Positions 44,632 through 53,151 of a stretch of 64,000 nt of DNA are shown here, in pieces. The translations under genes and the position numbers were made by a program. How positions within the stretch are numbered: position 1 is the stretch's first letter; each line of letters starts with the position of its first letter. Source of the stretch: an uncultured Lachnospiraceae bacterium (GTDB lineage: Bacteria; Bacillota; Clostridia; Lachnospirales; Lachnospiraceae); assembly GCA_934385475.1 (NCBI GenBank), contig CAKRPS010000004.1:28362-92361 (forward strand), given 5' to 3'. The notes beneath the pieces are model-generated. The model was not told the origin of the DNA. It worked only from the letters and a program-made list of their open reading frames with translations, and ran no database searches.

Positions 44632-45358
44632 CAAATATCATTTCAGTACCAGGGAGGGAATTTTGTATTTTTTACAGAGTCTGTTGATCATTGGGGTATT
44701 TGGATATTTTTTTTACCGGTCCCTGATAGCGACAGCGATTCTTGTTCCCTTTGCAGGAAAGCTTATGAAAGAGAAGGCAAAGACCCTTGCACAGCGAAGG
44801 CAGCGGGAGCTTGGGGAACAGTTCAAGGATATGGTATTCTCCGTCGCAGCAAACCAGAAAGCCGGATATTCCGTGGAAAATGCAGTCAGACAGTCCTATC
44901 GGGATATGGAGCTTCTGTATGGAGCGGACAGTATGATATGCCGGGAAATTCTCTATATAGCGGCGGGTCTGGAAAACAATGTGGTATTGGAAAATCTCTT
45001 ATATGATTTCGGACGCAGAAGCGGACATCCGGATATCATGCAGTTTGCGGAGGTCTTCCGGATTGCCAAAAGAAGCGGTGGAAATATGACAGAGATTCTG
45101 AAAAAGACCGCCTATGCGATCGAACAAAAGATGGAGACAGACAAAGAAATACAGGTAATTCTGAGCGCCAAGCGGATGGAACAGAAGATTATGAATCTGG
45201 TTCCGTTTCTGATCATCTCTTATATCAGTGTGACATCCCCGGGATTTTTTGATGTGCTGTATCACAATGCAGCAGGAATTGTCATCATGACGTGTTGTCT
45301 TGTGGTATATCTTGTGTCGGTACGCCTTTCGAAAAAAATTGTTGAGATAAATGTGTAG
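44600..45358 (+). CDS. TadB-like inner membrane platform protein
   Basis: A 252-residue membrane protein with a type II secretion F-domain. Two N-terminal helices are followed by a cytoplasmic helical domain (QFKDMVFSVAANQKAGYSVE, then FAEVFRIAKRSGGNMTEILK) and two C-terminal helices. It should form the platform with the downstream TadC-like protein. Its start ATG 44600 lies inside tadA, behind GGGGG. Confidence 0.88.
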   Translation: MQRNSGLPDYSKYHFSTREGILYFLQSLLIIGVFGYFFYRSLIATAILVPFAGKLMKEKAKTLAQRRQRELGEQFKDMVFSVAANQKAGYSVENAVRQSYRDMELLYGADSMICREILYIAAGLENNVVLENLLYDFGRRSGHPDIMQFAEVFRIAKRSGGNMTEILKKTAYAIEQKMETDKEIQVILSAKRMEQKIMNLVPFLIISYISVTSPGFFDVLYHNAAGIVIMTCCLVVYLVSVRLSKKIVEINV

Positions 45359-45375
45359 TGGCTACAGGAGGAGAA

Positions 45376-46857
45376 ATGGGATATTTATGTGGATTTATTA
45401 TCGTGGGATACCTGGTGCTGGTGCTCCTTTCCCTGAAAGAACGACTCCCGACAGGCTGTGCCAAAAAAGGAGTGGCTGCACTCTTTTATAAAATGGGAGC
45501 TTACATATTCAGAAAGGTACATAAAAGAGACAGGGTTAAAAAGAAGGCACTGCGGGGAAGAGATATCCGGGAGAGACAGCTGGGAAAGAAGATGCTGCTC
45601 CTGAATCCTGCGCAGAAAGAGGAGGAACAGGTGTCCATCTTCTACATTGACCGATATGCAACGGTTATGATGATCGTTCTGGGGGGAACCCTTTTGTGTC
45701 TGCTGGTGTGGGTGACGGGTCAAAGGGCTGGAAAACTTCAGGATGGGCAGATGCTGCTGCGGAATGAGTACGGGGAGGGCGATATTCCGATCACTCTGAA
45801 GGCAGAGGTGGAAGGGCAGGACAGTGTGGAAACCATTTCTTATGTTGTGGAAGAGAGAGAGTACACAGAAGAAGAGGCATTGGCTTTTTATGAAGAGGCA
45901 ATCGAGAGACTGCCGGACGAAATGCTGGGTGAAAATGACAGTCTGGAGGATGTAAGGTTTGACCTGAAGCTTCCGGTACGCATGGAAGGAAATCCGTTTC
46001 ATATCGCATGGGACAGCAGCAGTTATCATCTCGTGAATACGGATGGAACCGTGCAGAACAAAGAACTCGGAGAGCCGGAAATTGTCTCACTGACAGCGCA
46101 CTTTACCTATCTGGACCGGAAATATGACTATGTCTATTATGTGCAGGTAAACCCACCTGTCTATACGCAGGAGGAACAGCTTCGGAAGGATTTAGAGGAG
46201 GAGATGAAAAGAACAAGTGAACAGAGCAAAAATGGCAGGGAACTGTTGCTGCCCGGCGAGGTGGAAGAAAGAAAAGTCCGATGGGAGGAGCAAAAGCAGG
46301 ATGGAAGTGCAAACCTTCTGATCCTGGTTGTCGGGGCAGCAGTTGTTGTCTATCTGCTCAAGGAAAGGGAGGTGGATCAGAAAATAGAGGAGCGCAAAAC
46401 AAAGCTGCTTCTGGACTACCCGGAAATCGTAAATAAGCTCACGCTCTATATGGGAGCTGGAATGACGGTGCGAAATGCATTTATGAAGCTTGGCGAGGAC
46501 TACCGGAAACAGGAGGGAGGAGGAAAGAGATATGTCTATGAAGAGATACTGATCGCGTGTCATGAACTGGCAAGCGGCCGTTCGGAAACAGAGGTCTATG
46601 ACCATTTTGGAAAAAGATGTCAGCTGCAGGTATACAGGAAGCTATGCACTTTATTATCACAGAACCTGAAAAAAGGAAGCAATGATCTGTTTGCCATGCT
46701 GCGGGCAGAGGTGGATGAAGCATTTCGGGAGAGACAGAAGACAGCCCGGAAATTAGGAGAAGAAGCGGGAACCAAGCTCCTTCTTCCGATGATGTTGATG
46801 CTGTGTGTGGTAATGGTCATCATTATGGTGCCGGCATATTTTTCCTTTGGTCTGTAA
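45376..46857 (+). CDS. TadC-like platform protein with large N-terminal insertion
   Basis: A 493-residue protein, about twice the usual TadC length. An N-terminal helix and a second one near residue 95 enclose a basic cytoplasmic loop. Residues about 115-305 then form an extracytoplasmic domain rich in charged residues (EYGEGDIPITLKAEVEGQDS, YVVEEREYTEEEALAFYEEA). After the helix LLILVVGAAVVVYLL comes the F-domain (YPEIVNKLTLYMGAGMTVRN, ELASGRSETEVYDHFGKRC). ATG 45376 follows AGGAGG; GTG 45358 precedes that site and is not used. Confidence 0.82.
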   Translation: MGYLCGFIIVGYLVLVLLSLKERLPTGCAKKGVAALFYKMGAYIFRKVHKRDRVKKKALRGRDIRERQLGKKMLLLNPAQKEEEQVSIFYIDRYATVMMIVLGGTLLCLLVWVTGQRAGKLQDGQMLLRNEYGEGDIPITLKAEVEGQDSVETISYVVEEREYTEEEALAFYEEAIERLPDEMLGENDSLEDVRFDLKLPVRMEGNPFHIAWDSSSYHLVNTDGTVQNKELGEPEIVSLTAHFTYLDRKYDYVYYVQVNPPVYTQEEQLRKDLEEEMKRTSEQSKNGRELLLPGEVEERKVRWEEQKQDGSANLLILVVGAAVVVYLLKEREVDQKIEERKTKLLLDYPEIVNKLTLYMGAGMTVRNAFMKLGEDYRKQEGGGKRYVYEEILIACHELASGRSETEVYDHFGKRCQLQVYRKLCTLLSQNLKKGSNDLFAMLRAEVDEAFRERQKTARKLGEEAGTKLLLPMMLMLCVVMVIIMVPAYFSFGL

Positions 46858-46891
46858 ACAAAACAAGTAAAGAAAAAGAGAGGGTATTTAG

Positions 46892-47098
46892 ATGATAAAG
46901 AATCAGAAAAAGCAAAAGGAAGCTTTAAAAGGAATGAGAGAGTTTATACAGGAGGAAGAAGGGATGGGAACGGTAGAGATCATCCTCATTATCGTGGTCC
47001 TTATCGGACTGGTGATCATCTTTAAGGATCAGCTCAGATCTCTGGTAAATACAGTATTTGAGAAGATTACACAGGACAGCAATACGGTAATGTCATGA
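46892..47098 (+). CDS. Flp-type major pilin
   Basis: A 68-residue prepilin. The cleavage site lies after Gly24 (EEEG / MGTVE) with Glu at +5 of the mature pilin (Glu29), followed by a hydrophobic helix (IILIIVVLIGLVIIFKDQL). The mature pilin would have 44 residues. This is the class III (Flp) pattern processed by the A24 peptidases of the operon. The next gene starts within its stop codon (ATGA). Confidence 0.9.
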   Translation: MIKNQKKQKEALKGMREFIQEEEGMGTVEIILIIVVLIGLVIIFKDQLRSLVNTVFEKITQDSNTVMS

Positions 47099-48528
47099 GA
47101 CGAGGAGCGATCACAGTTTTTTTATCGCTTGTCCTGACCATTGTCCTGTCCCTTATTCTCGCGGTAACAGAGGGAGCGCGCATCAGTGCCATAAGAATGA
47201 AATTTGAATGTGTTGCGGACATTGGGATGAACAGTGTGCTTGCGGAATACCACAGACAGATGCTGGAGCAGTATGATCTGCTGTTTGTGGACATGTCCTA
47301 TGGGACAGGTTCTGGATCTATTTCCAACACACAGGCACATCTGAAGCAGTATATGCAGAAGAATTATGAGACGGACTCTGCGATAGGGTTATTGCATTTT
47401 CGGGATTTCCTGGCTATGGATGCAGGGGAGGCCTCGATCACAGAGTATTCGGTTGCGTCGGATCAGTGTGGAGAGGTGTTAAAGAGGCAGGTAACGGATT
47501 ATATGAAAGATTATCCGACAGGCGCGGCGCTGGATGCAGTCAGCGGATGGGCGACGGAGATTGGAACGTTGGAGTCCAGAGATATCCAGGGAGAAAGAGA
47601 GAGCTACCAGGCAGAGATTGACTCCATTGAACTGCCAAAGCAGGAAGTCGAGGAGGGTGTTTTTGAGGAAGTTCCGCTGAACAATCCGGCGGATGCCGCA
47701 AATGCCACAAGAAGCAGCGGCGTGTTGAATCTGGTTACAGATTCTTCTGAAGAGATCTCCAAGGTAAAAATTACTCCGGAGCAATACATCTCACACCGAA
47801 ACTGCCAACAGGGGACCGGAGTCTGCCGGGAGGCACAGGAACTTACAGGTGCCGCAAATGATCTGGTCTTTGAGGCGTATCTGTTCCGGAAGCTTGGATA
47901 TTATGGGGAAGAACTGGAGAAATCCCTGCTCAAATATCAGATAGAGTATGTCATTGCAGGGGAGGATACAGACTGGAAAAATCTGGAGTCTGTTGCAAAA
48001 AAGCTGCTTCTCTGGAGAGAGGTGGCAAACGTGATATACATTTTTTCAGACAGTGCCAAGATAGCCGAGGCAGAGGCAATGGCGGCTGCACTTGCGGCGG
48101 TTACCCTACAGCCCGCCTTACTTGTTCCGGTACAGTATACAATCCTTTTTGCGTGGGCTTACGTGGAAAGCCTGATGGATGTGAGATGTCTTCTGAAGGG
48201 GGAAAAAGTTCCGCTGATGAAGACATCACAGGACTGGAAAACCGGAATCAACAGTATTCTCGATGTCAAAGGAAGCATGAGCGGAGGAGAAGAAGGACAG
48301 GGAAGAGGTCTGTCGTACAAGGACTATCTGATGGTCATGATCTTCCTGATGGATTCGGAGACGAGGACTATGCGGGGAATGGACATTATGGAGATGGACA
48401 TTCGCAAGACACTCGGAAATTCAAACTTCCGGCTGGATGCCTGCTTTGATACCTTTAAGGCGCAGATGTCGGTTTCCAGCAGATATGGATATTTTTATCA
48501 ACTGGAAAGACAATACGGATTTTATTAA
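47095..48528 (+). CDS. DUF5702-type Tad pilus-associated protein
   Basis: A 477-residue secreted or membrane-anchored protein. The N-terminal segment RGAITVFLSLVLTIVLSLIL is a TadE/TadG-like helix, followed by EGARISAIRMKFECVADIGM, common to DUF5702 proteins (name from memory). Most of the protein is predicted outside, with further hydrophobic stretches around residues 320-365. The position directly behind the pilin and coupled to it (4-base overlap) suggests a minor pilin-like or tip role; the exact function is unknown. Confidence 0.78.
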   Translation: MRRGAITVFLSLVLTIVLSLILAVTEGARISAIRMKFECVADIGMNSVLAEYHRQMLEQYDLLFVDMSYGTGSGSISNTQAHLKQYMQKNYETDSAIGLLHFRDFLAMDAGEASITEYSVASDQCGEVLKRQVTDYMKDYPTGAALDAVSGWATEIGTLESRDIQGERESYQAEIDSIELPKQEVEEGVFEEVPLNNPADAANATRSSGVLNLVTDSSEEISKVKITPEQYISHRNCQQGTGVCREAQELTGAANDLVFEAYLFRKLGYYGEELEKSLLKYQIEYVIAGEDTDWKNLESVAKKLLLWREVANVIYIFSDSAKIAEAEAMAAALAAVTLQPALLVPVQYTILFAWAYVESLMDVRCLLKGEKVPLMKTSQDWKTGINSILDVKGSMSGGEEGQGRGLSYKDYLMVMIFLMDSETRTMRGMDIMEMDIRKTLGNSNFRLDACFDTFKAQMSVSSRYGYFYQLERQYGFY

Positions 48529-48551
48529 CTGATACAGGGAGGTGAAGGGGG

Positions 48552-49511
48552 ATGCCCTTTTTACGGCGACAACGCAGACAAAGGAACAAATCGACAGCAC
48601 ATTCTCTCCGGGCAAATCTTGATATCCATCGGGATGGTCACATTTATCATTCAGTTCTTTCTTATATACGGGCAAATTACATGCCGTCAAAAAGGGTGTC
48701 CCCTTTCGCCTTCCTGCAAAAGAAAGCATCCGCATCCATAACATTGGAGGCTGCGTTTGCACTGCCCTTCTTTCTTCTTGCCATGATCAATATTATTTTT
48801 GTGATGAACATTATCGGAACACAGAGCAGGATCAATGCCGCACTTCATCAGATCGGAAACAAAATGGCATTTGCAGCATATTTGACGGAAGGGCTTGCCG
48901 GAGGTGGGACAGGAGGAGAACCTGCGGGAGTTGTTCTGTCAGGAATTTATGCCAAGAATCAGATTCTGGAATACACGGGAAGAGAATATATTGATCATTC
49001 CTGTGTAAAGGATGGAAGCGGAGGCATTTCCATGCTTGGCTCCAAAGTGATGGAGACGGGGGATGTGGTGGACTTGCAGGTGAGCTATCAGGTGAAGCCG
49101 TTTTCAGGAATTATGGGATTTGACGGGTTCCGTGTGCGTCAGCGCTACTACGGCAGGGCGTGGACAGGCTATGATGTAGAACAGTTTGCCGGAGAACAAT
49201 CGGATGAAGATCCTATGGTATACATTACAGAAACCGGAACAGTGTATCATGTTTCCAGAAACTGCAGTTATCTGAACCCGACGGTGCACCGCGTCGCACC
49301 GGCTGAAATAAAAAGCCGGAGAAATGCGTCCGGAGCGATTTATCACTCCTGCGAGAAATGCGGGACTGGTGTGACTCTGACAACGTACTATGTCACAGAG
49401 CAGGGAAACCGCTATCACGGTAATCTCAACTGCTCCGGTCTCAAAAGGACAATCTATACCATTCCATTATCACAGGTGGGCGGGAGAGGAAGGTGCTCAA
49501 AATGTGGGTAA
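48552..49511 (+). CDS. TadE-like minor pilin with tandem Cys/His modules
   Basis: A 319-residue protein. After a basic N-terminus comes the TadE-like helix (ASITLEAAFALPFFLLAMIN, residues about 61-90). The C-terminal 110 residues hold two similar modules, TGTVYHVSRNCSYLNPTVH...CEKCG and QGNRYHGNLNCSGLKRTIY...CSKCG, each with Y-H-x4-N-C and a terminal C-x2-C, suggestive of zinc binding. SD GGAGGTGAAGGGGG precedes ATG 48552. Function at the pilus is unknown; the modules could be structural knobs. Confidence 0.78.
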   Translation: MPFLRRQRRQRNKSTAHSLRANLDIHRDGHIYHSVLSYIRANYMPSKRVSPFAFLQKKASASITLEAAFALPFFLLAMINIIFVMNIIGTQSRINAALHQIGNKMAFAAYLTEGLAGGGTGGEPAGVVLSGIYAKNQILEYTGREYIDHSCVKDGSGGISMLGSKVMETGDVVDLQVSYQVKPFSGIMGFDGFRVRQRYYGRAWTGYDVEQFAGEQSDEDPMVYITETGTVYHVSRNCSYLNPTVHRVAPAEIKSRRNASGAIYHSCEKCGTGVTLTTYYVTEQGNRYHGNLNCSGLKRTIYTIPLSQVGGRGRCSKCG

Positions 49512-49924
49512 ATATTATTGCATGTGTATATCTGGGTATCTGTGCAGTCTTTGATTATATCAAAAAAGAGATACCACTTTTTGTTGTATGGCTGGGGATT
49601 ATTACGGCAATCATTCTGCGGGCAGCAGGGTTTCTTGGCGGGACAACATGGTGGGGACTGGGAATGTCCTTACTTCCGGGGATTTTTTTCTGGATATTAG
49701 GATTTGTGACCAGGGAACAGGTTGGATATGGAGACGGATGGCTATTGCTGATGATCGGCCTGTTTGTTGGATATGAAAACTGCTTTGTGGTTTTGCTGAT
49801 CGGACTTGTCACGGAGTCTTCGGTGGCACTTTTACTTCTGGTATTCCGGAAAATACATAGAGATGAAGAGGTGCCGTTTGCGCCCTTTCTTCTGCTGGGG
49901 ATGGTGATGCTGTTATGGCCCTGA
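49502..49924 (+). CDS. Second A24 prepilin peptidase
   Basis: A 140-residue membrane aspartic protease, shorter than the first one. Asp18 (CAVFDYIKKEIP) and Asp78 (VGYGDGWLL) form the catalytic pair. About six membrane helices fill the whole length. ATG 49502 has GGAAGG 8 nt upstream; it overlaps the TadE-like gene by 10 bases and the next by 10. Having two A24 enzymes in one operon may reflect separate processing of the Flp pilin and the TadE-like minor pilins. Confidence 0.87.
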   Translation: MWVNIIACVYLGICAVFDYIKKEIPLFVVWLGIITAIILRAAGFLGGTTWWGLGMSLLPGIFFWILGFVTREQVGYGDGWLLLMIGLFVGYENCFVVLLIGLVTESSVALLLLVFRKIHRDEEVPFAPFLLLGMVMLLWP

Positions 49925-50370
49925 GAAAAATGGCAAAAGGATATATGACAATAGAAGCGGTATGTATTGTGACCTGGACGGTTTTTCTGCTGGTGTTTTT
50001 GATCTACCTGTCGTTTTACTCCTATGATAAATGCGTGCTTTATCAGGATTCTTATGCGGTCTGCTTCAGAGGAAGCGTCCAGAAGGATGAGGGGCAGATT
50101 GTTCCTTATATTCATTCTCATATTCAAGAACAGTTTGGAAAGAAATATTTTGGTGTGGGGACTGTTACGGGAACGGTCAATCAGGAAGGTAAGACAGTAT
50201 CTGTTATGGGAGAATGCCAGGTACAGGTGCCTGTACATTCGATGTTTACCATGTCCGGTGCGGAAGGCTGGAGGATTCGGACACAGGCAAGGGCACAGAT
50301 CATCAATCCCACAAAACAGATCCGAAAATACCGCATGATCAAAAATGCAGTGGAATATTTAGGACAATAA
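49915..50370 (+). CDS. TadE/pseudopilin-like protein
   Basis: A 151-residue protein with a short basic N-terminus and the sequence GYMTIEAVCIVTWTVFLLVF, resembling the Gly/xxxxGlu plus helix pattern of A24-processed pseudopilins (Glu at +5 if cut after Gly9 is MTIEA at +4, so the fit is imperfect). The rest is a small extracytoplasmic beta-rich domain (VGTVTGTVNQEGKTVSVMGE). It closes the Tad operon. Probably a minor pilin. Confidence 0.72.
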   Translation: MALRKMAKGYMTIEAVCIVTWTVFLLVFLIYLSFYSYDKCVLYQDSYAVCFRGSVQKDEGQIVPYIHSHIQEQFGKKYFGVGTVTGTVNQEGKTVSVMGECQVQVPVHSMFTMSGAEGWRIRTQARAQIINPTKQIRKYRMIKNAVEYLGQ

Positions 50371-50380
50371 AAATTTTTTA

Positions 50381-50458
50381 ATCGCAAGGTTTGTGTCTGC
50401 GCACACTTGACACAAACTCGTCATGCGCAAAAAGCGTGCGCAGAAATGAGGAACAAAT
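50381..50458 (+). repeat. Dispersed leader, long form (before the FHA gene)
   Basis: A 78-bp module of two hairpins: TTTGTGTC pairs with GACACAAA over an 11-nt loop, then the TGCGC/GCGCA hairpin (core 50422-50452) and GAGG 7 nt before ATG 50459. It matches the copy at 52054-52131 in 76 of 78 positions. Confidence 0.85.
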
Positions 50459-51802
50459 ATGGAAGCAAAGTATTTTAGAAATTATACACACAGTTATCTG
50501 ATTCTGACAGAAGATGGCGATTCCATGGAAAAGGGATATTCCTGCAGGATGCTTATGGGAGGAAAGGTTGAGGGACTTTTGAAATGTTCCGTCCGTCATG
50601 TAAACTCTGTGACATGCCTGTACTATGATATTACTTCTAAAGTGGCACTCAGTCAGATGTATGTCAGCCAGAAGATGCCGAGAGATCAGGTCTGTGAGAT
50701 TTTGGAACAGTTACATGCAACCCTGACAAGAATTAATTCCTTTTTCATGGAGGAAAGCTGCCTGATTCTGGAACCAGAATATCTTTATTATGATATGGAA
50801 AATAAGGGATGGTCCTGTGTTTACTATCCGGGATATAAAGGAGATTGCCTGACACTTATGGAGTTTTTCCTGGAACATGCAGATATGGAAGACAGGGAGC
50901 TTGCAGATGTTGTTTTCCGTATGTATGAGAAGGCAGAGAAAGGAAACTTTTCCATGGAAGAAATGTATCTGCTGCTGGAGGAAAAGACAGAGGAGGAGCA
51001 GGATTCCCCTGAAATACCTCAAACAGAAGATGTCTGTTGTACGGACTGGCAGGCAGAATCCGGGGTACAGACAGAAGATTTTATGGAACAGAAAAGTGAT
51101 CCTGTGAAAAAGGAGAAGAATGTTTTCTATGCTGTTTTTGCGGTGCTGTCCCTGCTGGGAGCAGGAGGAGCCCTGTGCGTTCCGCTTTTCTTTGAACTGA
51201 CACAACAGGAACAGATGGCCTTATGGGGATGCGCAGCTGTCGCAGGAGCATGTTTTGTATATAGCATCTATCGACTTATACAAAAGAAAGCTGCCTCCGG
51301 GAGCAAAACAGAGACAAGATCGGAGATCGCGAAATCCGGTCAGGATGAACCGCAGAAGCTGTCAGTGGATCTGAGTGAGGTACTGGATCGTAACATGGTA
51401 TGGGGGATGGAAAGGCCGGATTCTATTGCGGGAAAGAAAGAGCCTGTAGCCCATAAGGAGCCCGGACCGGTGTGTGAGGAGACGGTGTTTTTTGACAGAG
51501 CTTCAGAGCCGGAATATAAACTGTATGCAATGGATGCCGGAAATAAAGAACATATCAGGCTGATGACATTTCCCTGTACGATCGGCAAGATGGCAGGGTG
51601 TGTAGATCATCTCCTTCTGGATGACTCTGTGAGCAGAATCCATGCGAGACTCGAAAGGGATGGCTACAGGGTATTCCTGACTGACATGAATTCCACGAAT
51701 GGAACCTATAAGAACGGCCTGAGAATACAGCCGCAGGAAATGGTGGAGGTGGAACCCGGGGATGAAATCCGTTTTGGGAAGAGGAATTTCTGTTTTCGGT
51801 GA
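50459..51802 (+). CDS. DUF6382-FHA domain membrane protein
   Basis: A 447-residue protein. Residues 1-190 match the DUF6382 pattern (NYTHSYLILTEDGDSMEKGY, CLYYDITSKVALSQMY). Two membrane helices lie about 222-270 (VFYAVFAVLSLLGAGGALCV). Residues about 360-447 are an FHA phosphothreonine-binding domain (TIGKMAGCVDHLLLDDSVSR, IHARLERDG, NSTNGTYKNGLRI). It follows the Tad operon and likely reads Ser/Thr kinase signalling; no kinase gene is in this window. Its leader is the long form of the dispersed element. Family number is from memory. Confidence 0.82.
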   Translation: MEAKYFRNYTHSYLILTEDGDSMEKGYSCRMLMGGKVEGLLKCSVRHVNSVTCLYYDITSKVALSQMYVSQKMPRDQVCEILEQLHATLTRINSFFMEESCLILEPEYLYYDMENKGWSCVYYPGYKGDCLTLMEFFLEHADMEDRELADVVFRMYEKAEKGNFSMEEMYLLLEEKTEEEQDSPEIPQTEDVCCTDWQAESGVQTEDFMEQKSDPVKKEKNVFYAVFAVLSLLGAGGALCVPLFFELTQQEQMALWGCAAVAGACFVYSIYRLIQKKAASGSKTETRSEIAKSGQDEPQKLSVDLSEVLDRNMVWGMERPDSIAGKKEPVAHKEPGPVCEETVFFDRASEPEYKLYAMDAGNKEHIRLMTFPCTIGKMAGCVDHLLLDDSVSRIHARLERDGYRVFLTDMNSTNGTYKNGLRIQPQEMVEVEPGDEIRFGKRNFCFR

Positions 51803-51845
51803 GAGCTCCTGCTTTCTGTTTGCCCATGAGTTATCCTGTCATATG

Positions 51846-51894
51846 AAATTGCTGTTCTGTATGTATGCTGGCATTCACAGAAAGCAATTTTGTA
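51846..51894 (+). terminator. Terminator of the FHA gene
   Basis: A 14-bp stem with one bulged G (51846-51860 with 51877-51890) and a 16-nt loop, ending in TTTT. Confidence 0.6.
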
Positions 51895-51930
51895 TGGCTC
51901 TGAATAGTTATAAATTTTAGATAAGATAGG

Positions 51931-51959
51931 TTGACAATGAAGGTGATATGTTGTATAAG
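51931..51959 (+). promoter_or_regulatory. Promoter of malto-oligosaccharide cluster 2
   Basis: Consensus TTGACA (51931-51936), 17-bp spacer, TATAAG (51954-51959). Both operators lie just downstream of it. Confidence 0.75.
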
Positions 51960-51970
51960 TAAATTAAGGT

Positions 51971-51990
51971 AAATGCAAACGTTTGCATTT
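51971..51990. promoter_or_regulatory. LacI operator 1 of cluster 2
   Basis: AAATGCAAACGTTTGCATTT is a perfect 20-bp palindrome with the central CG typical of LacI/GalR operators. It starts about 5 bp after the expected transcription start. Confidence 0.85.
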
Positions 51991-52006
51991 ATTTTTTACA
52001 AGAGAG

Positions 52007-52020
52007 TGCAAACGTTTGCA
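52007..52020. promoter_or_regulatory. LacI operator 2 of cluster 2
   Basis: TGCAAACGTTTGCA, the same 14-bp core as operator 1; centres are 33 bp apart, about three helical turns. Confidence 0.85.
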
Positions 52021-52053
52021 TAGAGGAGAAAGATTGAAAAATAAAATTTTTCA

Positions 52054-52131
52054 ATCGCGAGATTTGTGTCTGCGCACACTTGACACAAACTCGTCATGCG
52101 CAAAAAGCGTGCGCAGAAATGAGGAACAAAT
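52054..52131 (+). repeat. Dispersed leader, long form (before the second lacI)
   Basis: Second copy of the 78-bp two-hairpin module (core 52095-52125), 76/78 identical to the copy at 50381-50458. It lies between the operators and ATG 52132, so it is part of the repressor's own mRNA leader. Confidence 0.85.
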
Positions 52132-53151
52132 ATGACAGCGACAATAAAAGATATTGCACAAAAAGTAGGGGTAAATCCCTCTACGGTATCAAGGGTAATA
52201 AATGGAACGGCAAGTATTTCTGAGGAAACGAAGGAAAAAATACATGCAGCTATGAAAGAGCTGGATTACCATCCAAACAGTCAGGCAAGAAGCCTGGTAA
52301 ATGGCAGTACATTTACAATAGGACTTGTTATGGATGCAAGTAACAGCGATGCGTATTCCAACACTTTTTTTATCAACAGTGTAAATGCAATTGAAAAGAT
52401 CACACAAGAGTATGGATATAATCTTCTGATTGCAAGCAGCGTGAATACCGGAAATAAAAATGCGATCAGAGATTTGGTCCTTGAACATAAAATAGATGGA
52501 ATTATTTTACCGGTTTCAAGTGCAAGCGCAGAACTTGTAAATCTCTTACTTAATAATCATTTTCCATTTGTGCTGATGGGTGAGCCTGATACTGAGTTTC
52601 AGAATGCTCCGTGGGTGGATATGGATAATGAGCAGGGGGGAAGAATTGCGGTAAGGCATCTGCTGGAGAAGGGGTACAAACATCCCATCATGGTAGTTGA
52701 AAGTAAAGGCACTGTTTTTGAAAAGAAAAGAATCTGCGGTTTTGTAAAAGAACTTGAAGCAAACAACAGGCCTTTTTATAAAAAGGACATTGTTGAGAAT
52801 TGTGTAGATGATGTTGAGATTTACACATATATACCAAGACTTTTGGAACGTGATCAATCAATAGATGGCATTATCTGCTCTAATAATGTGGTTGCATATT
52901 ATGTGTTACAGGCTTTGAAGAAGATGAAAATCCAGATTCCGGAACAAATAGGGGTAATGACATTTGACAACTATCCTCTGGCAGAGTATCTGGATCCACC
53001 ACTGACAGTCGTAGATGTAAACACGCATTTATTAGGGGAAAGAGCAGCATCTGTTTTGTTTGAAATGATTCGTAAGAAAGGAGAAAAGAAAAATACATTA
53101 ATTAAAACACAGATTATTGAGAGAAAATCGACAAAGAGAGGAGGAGAGTAG
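52132..53151 (+). CDS. LacI/GalR family regulator of cluster 2
   Basis: A 339-residue repressor. Helix-turn-helix TIKDIAQKVGVNPSTVSRVI at residues 3-22, hinge HPNSQARSLV, then the sugar-binding-protein-like domain. It is the first gene of its own operon and its promoter carries two perfect LacI-type palindromes, so it most likely represses itself and the genes behind it until a maltodextrin-like inducer binds (inference). It is only distantly similar to the cluster 1 regulator, and the operators differ too. Confidence 0.93.
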   Translation: MTATIKDIAQKVGVNPSTVSRVINGTASISEETKEKIHAAMKELDYHPNSQARSLVNGSTFTIGLVMDASNSDAYSNTFFINSVNAIEKITQEYGYNLLIASSVNTGNKNAIRDLVLEHKIDGIILPVSSASAELVNLLLNNHFPFVLMGEPDTEFQNAPWVDMDNEQGGRIAVRHLLEKGYKHPIMVVESKGTVFEKKRICGFVKELEANNRPFYKKDIVENCVDDVEIYTYIPRLLERDQSIDGIICSNNVVAYYVLQALKKMKIQIPEQIGVMTFDNYPLAEYLDPPLTVVDVNTHLLGERAASVLFEMIRKKGEKKNTLIKTQIIERKSTKRGGE

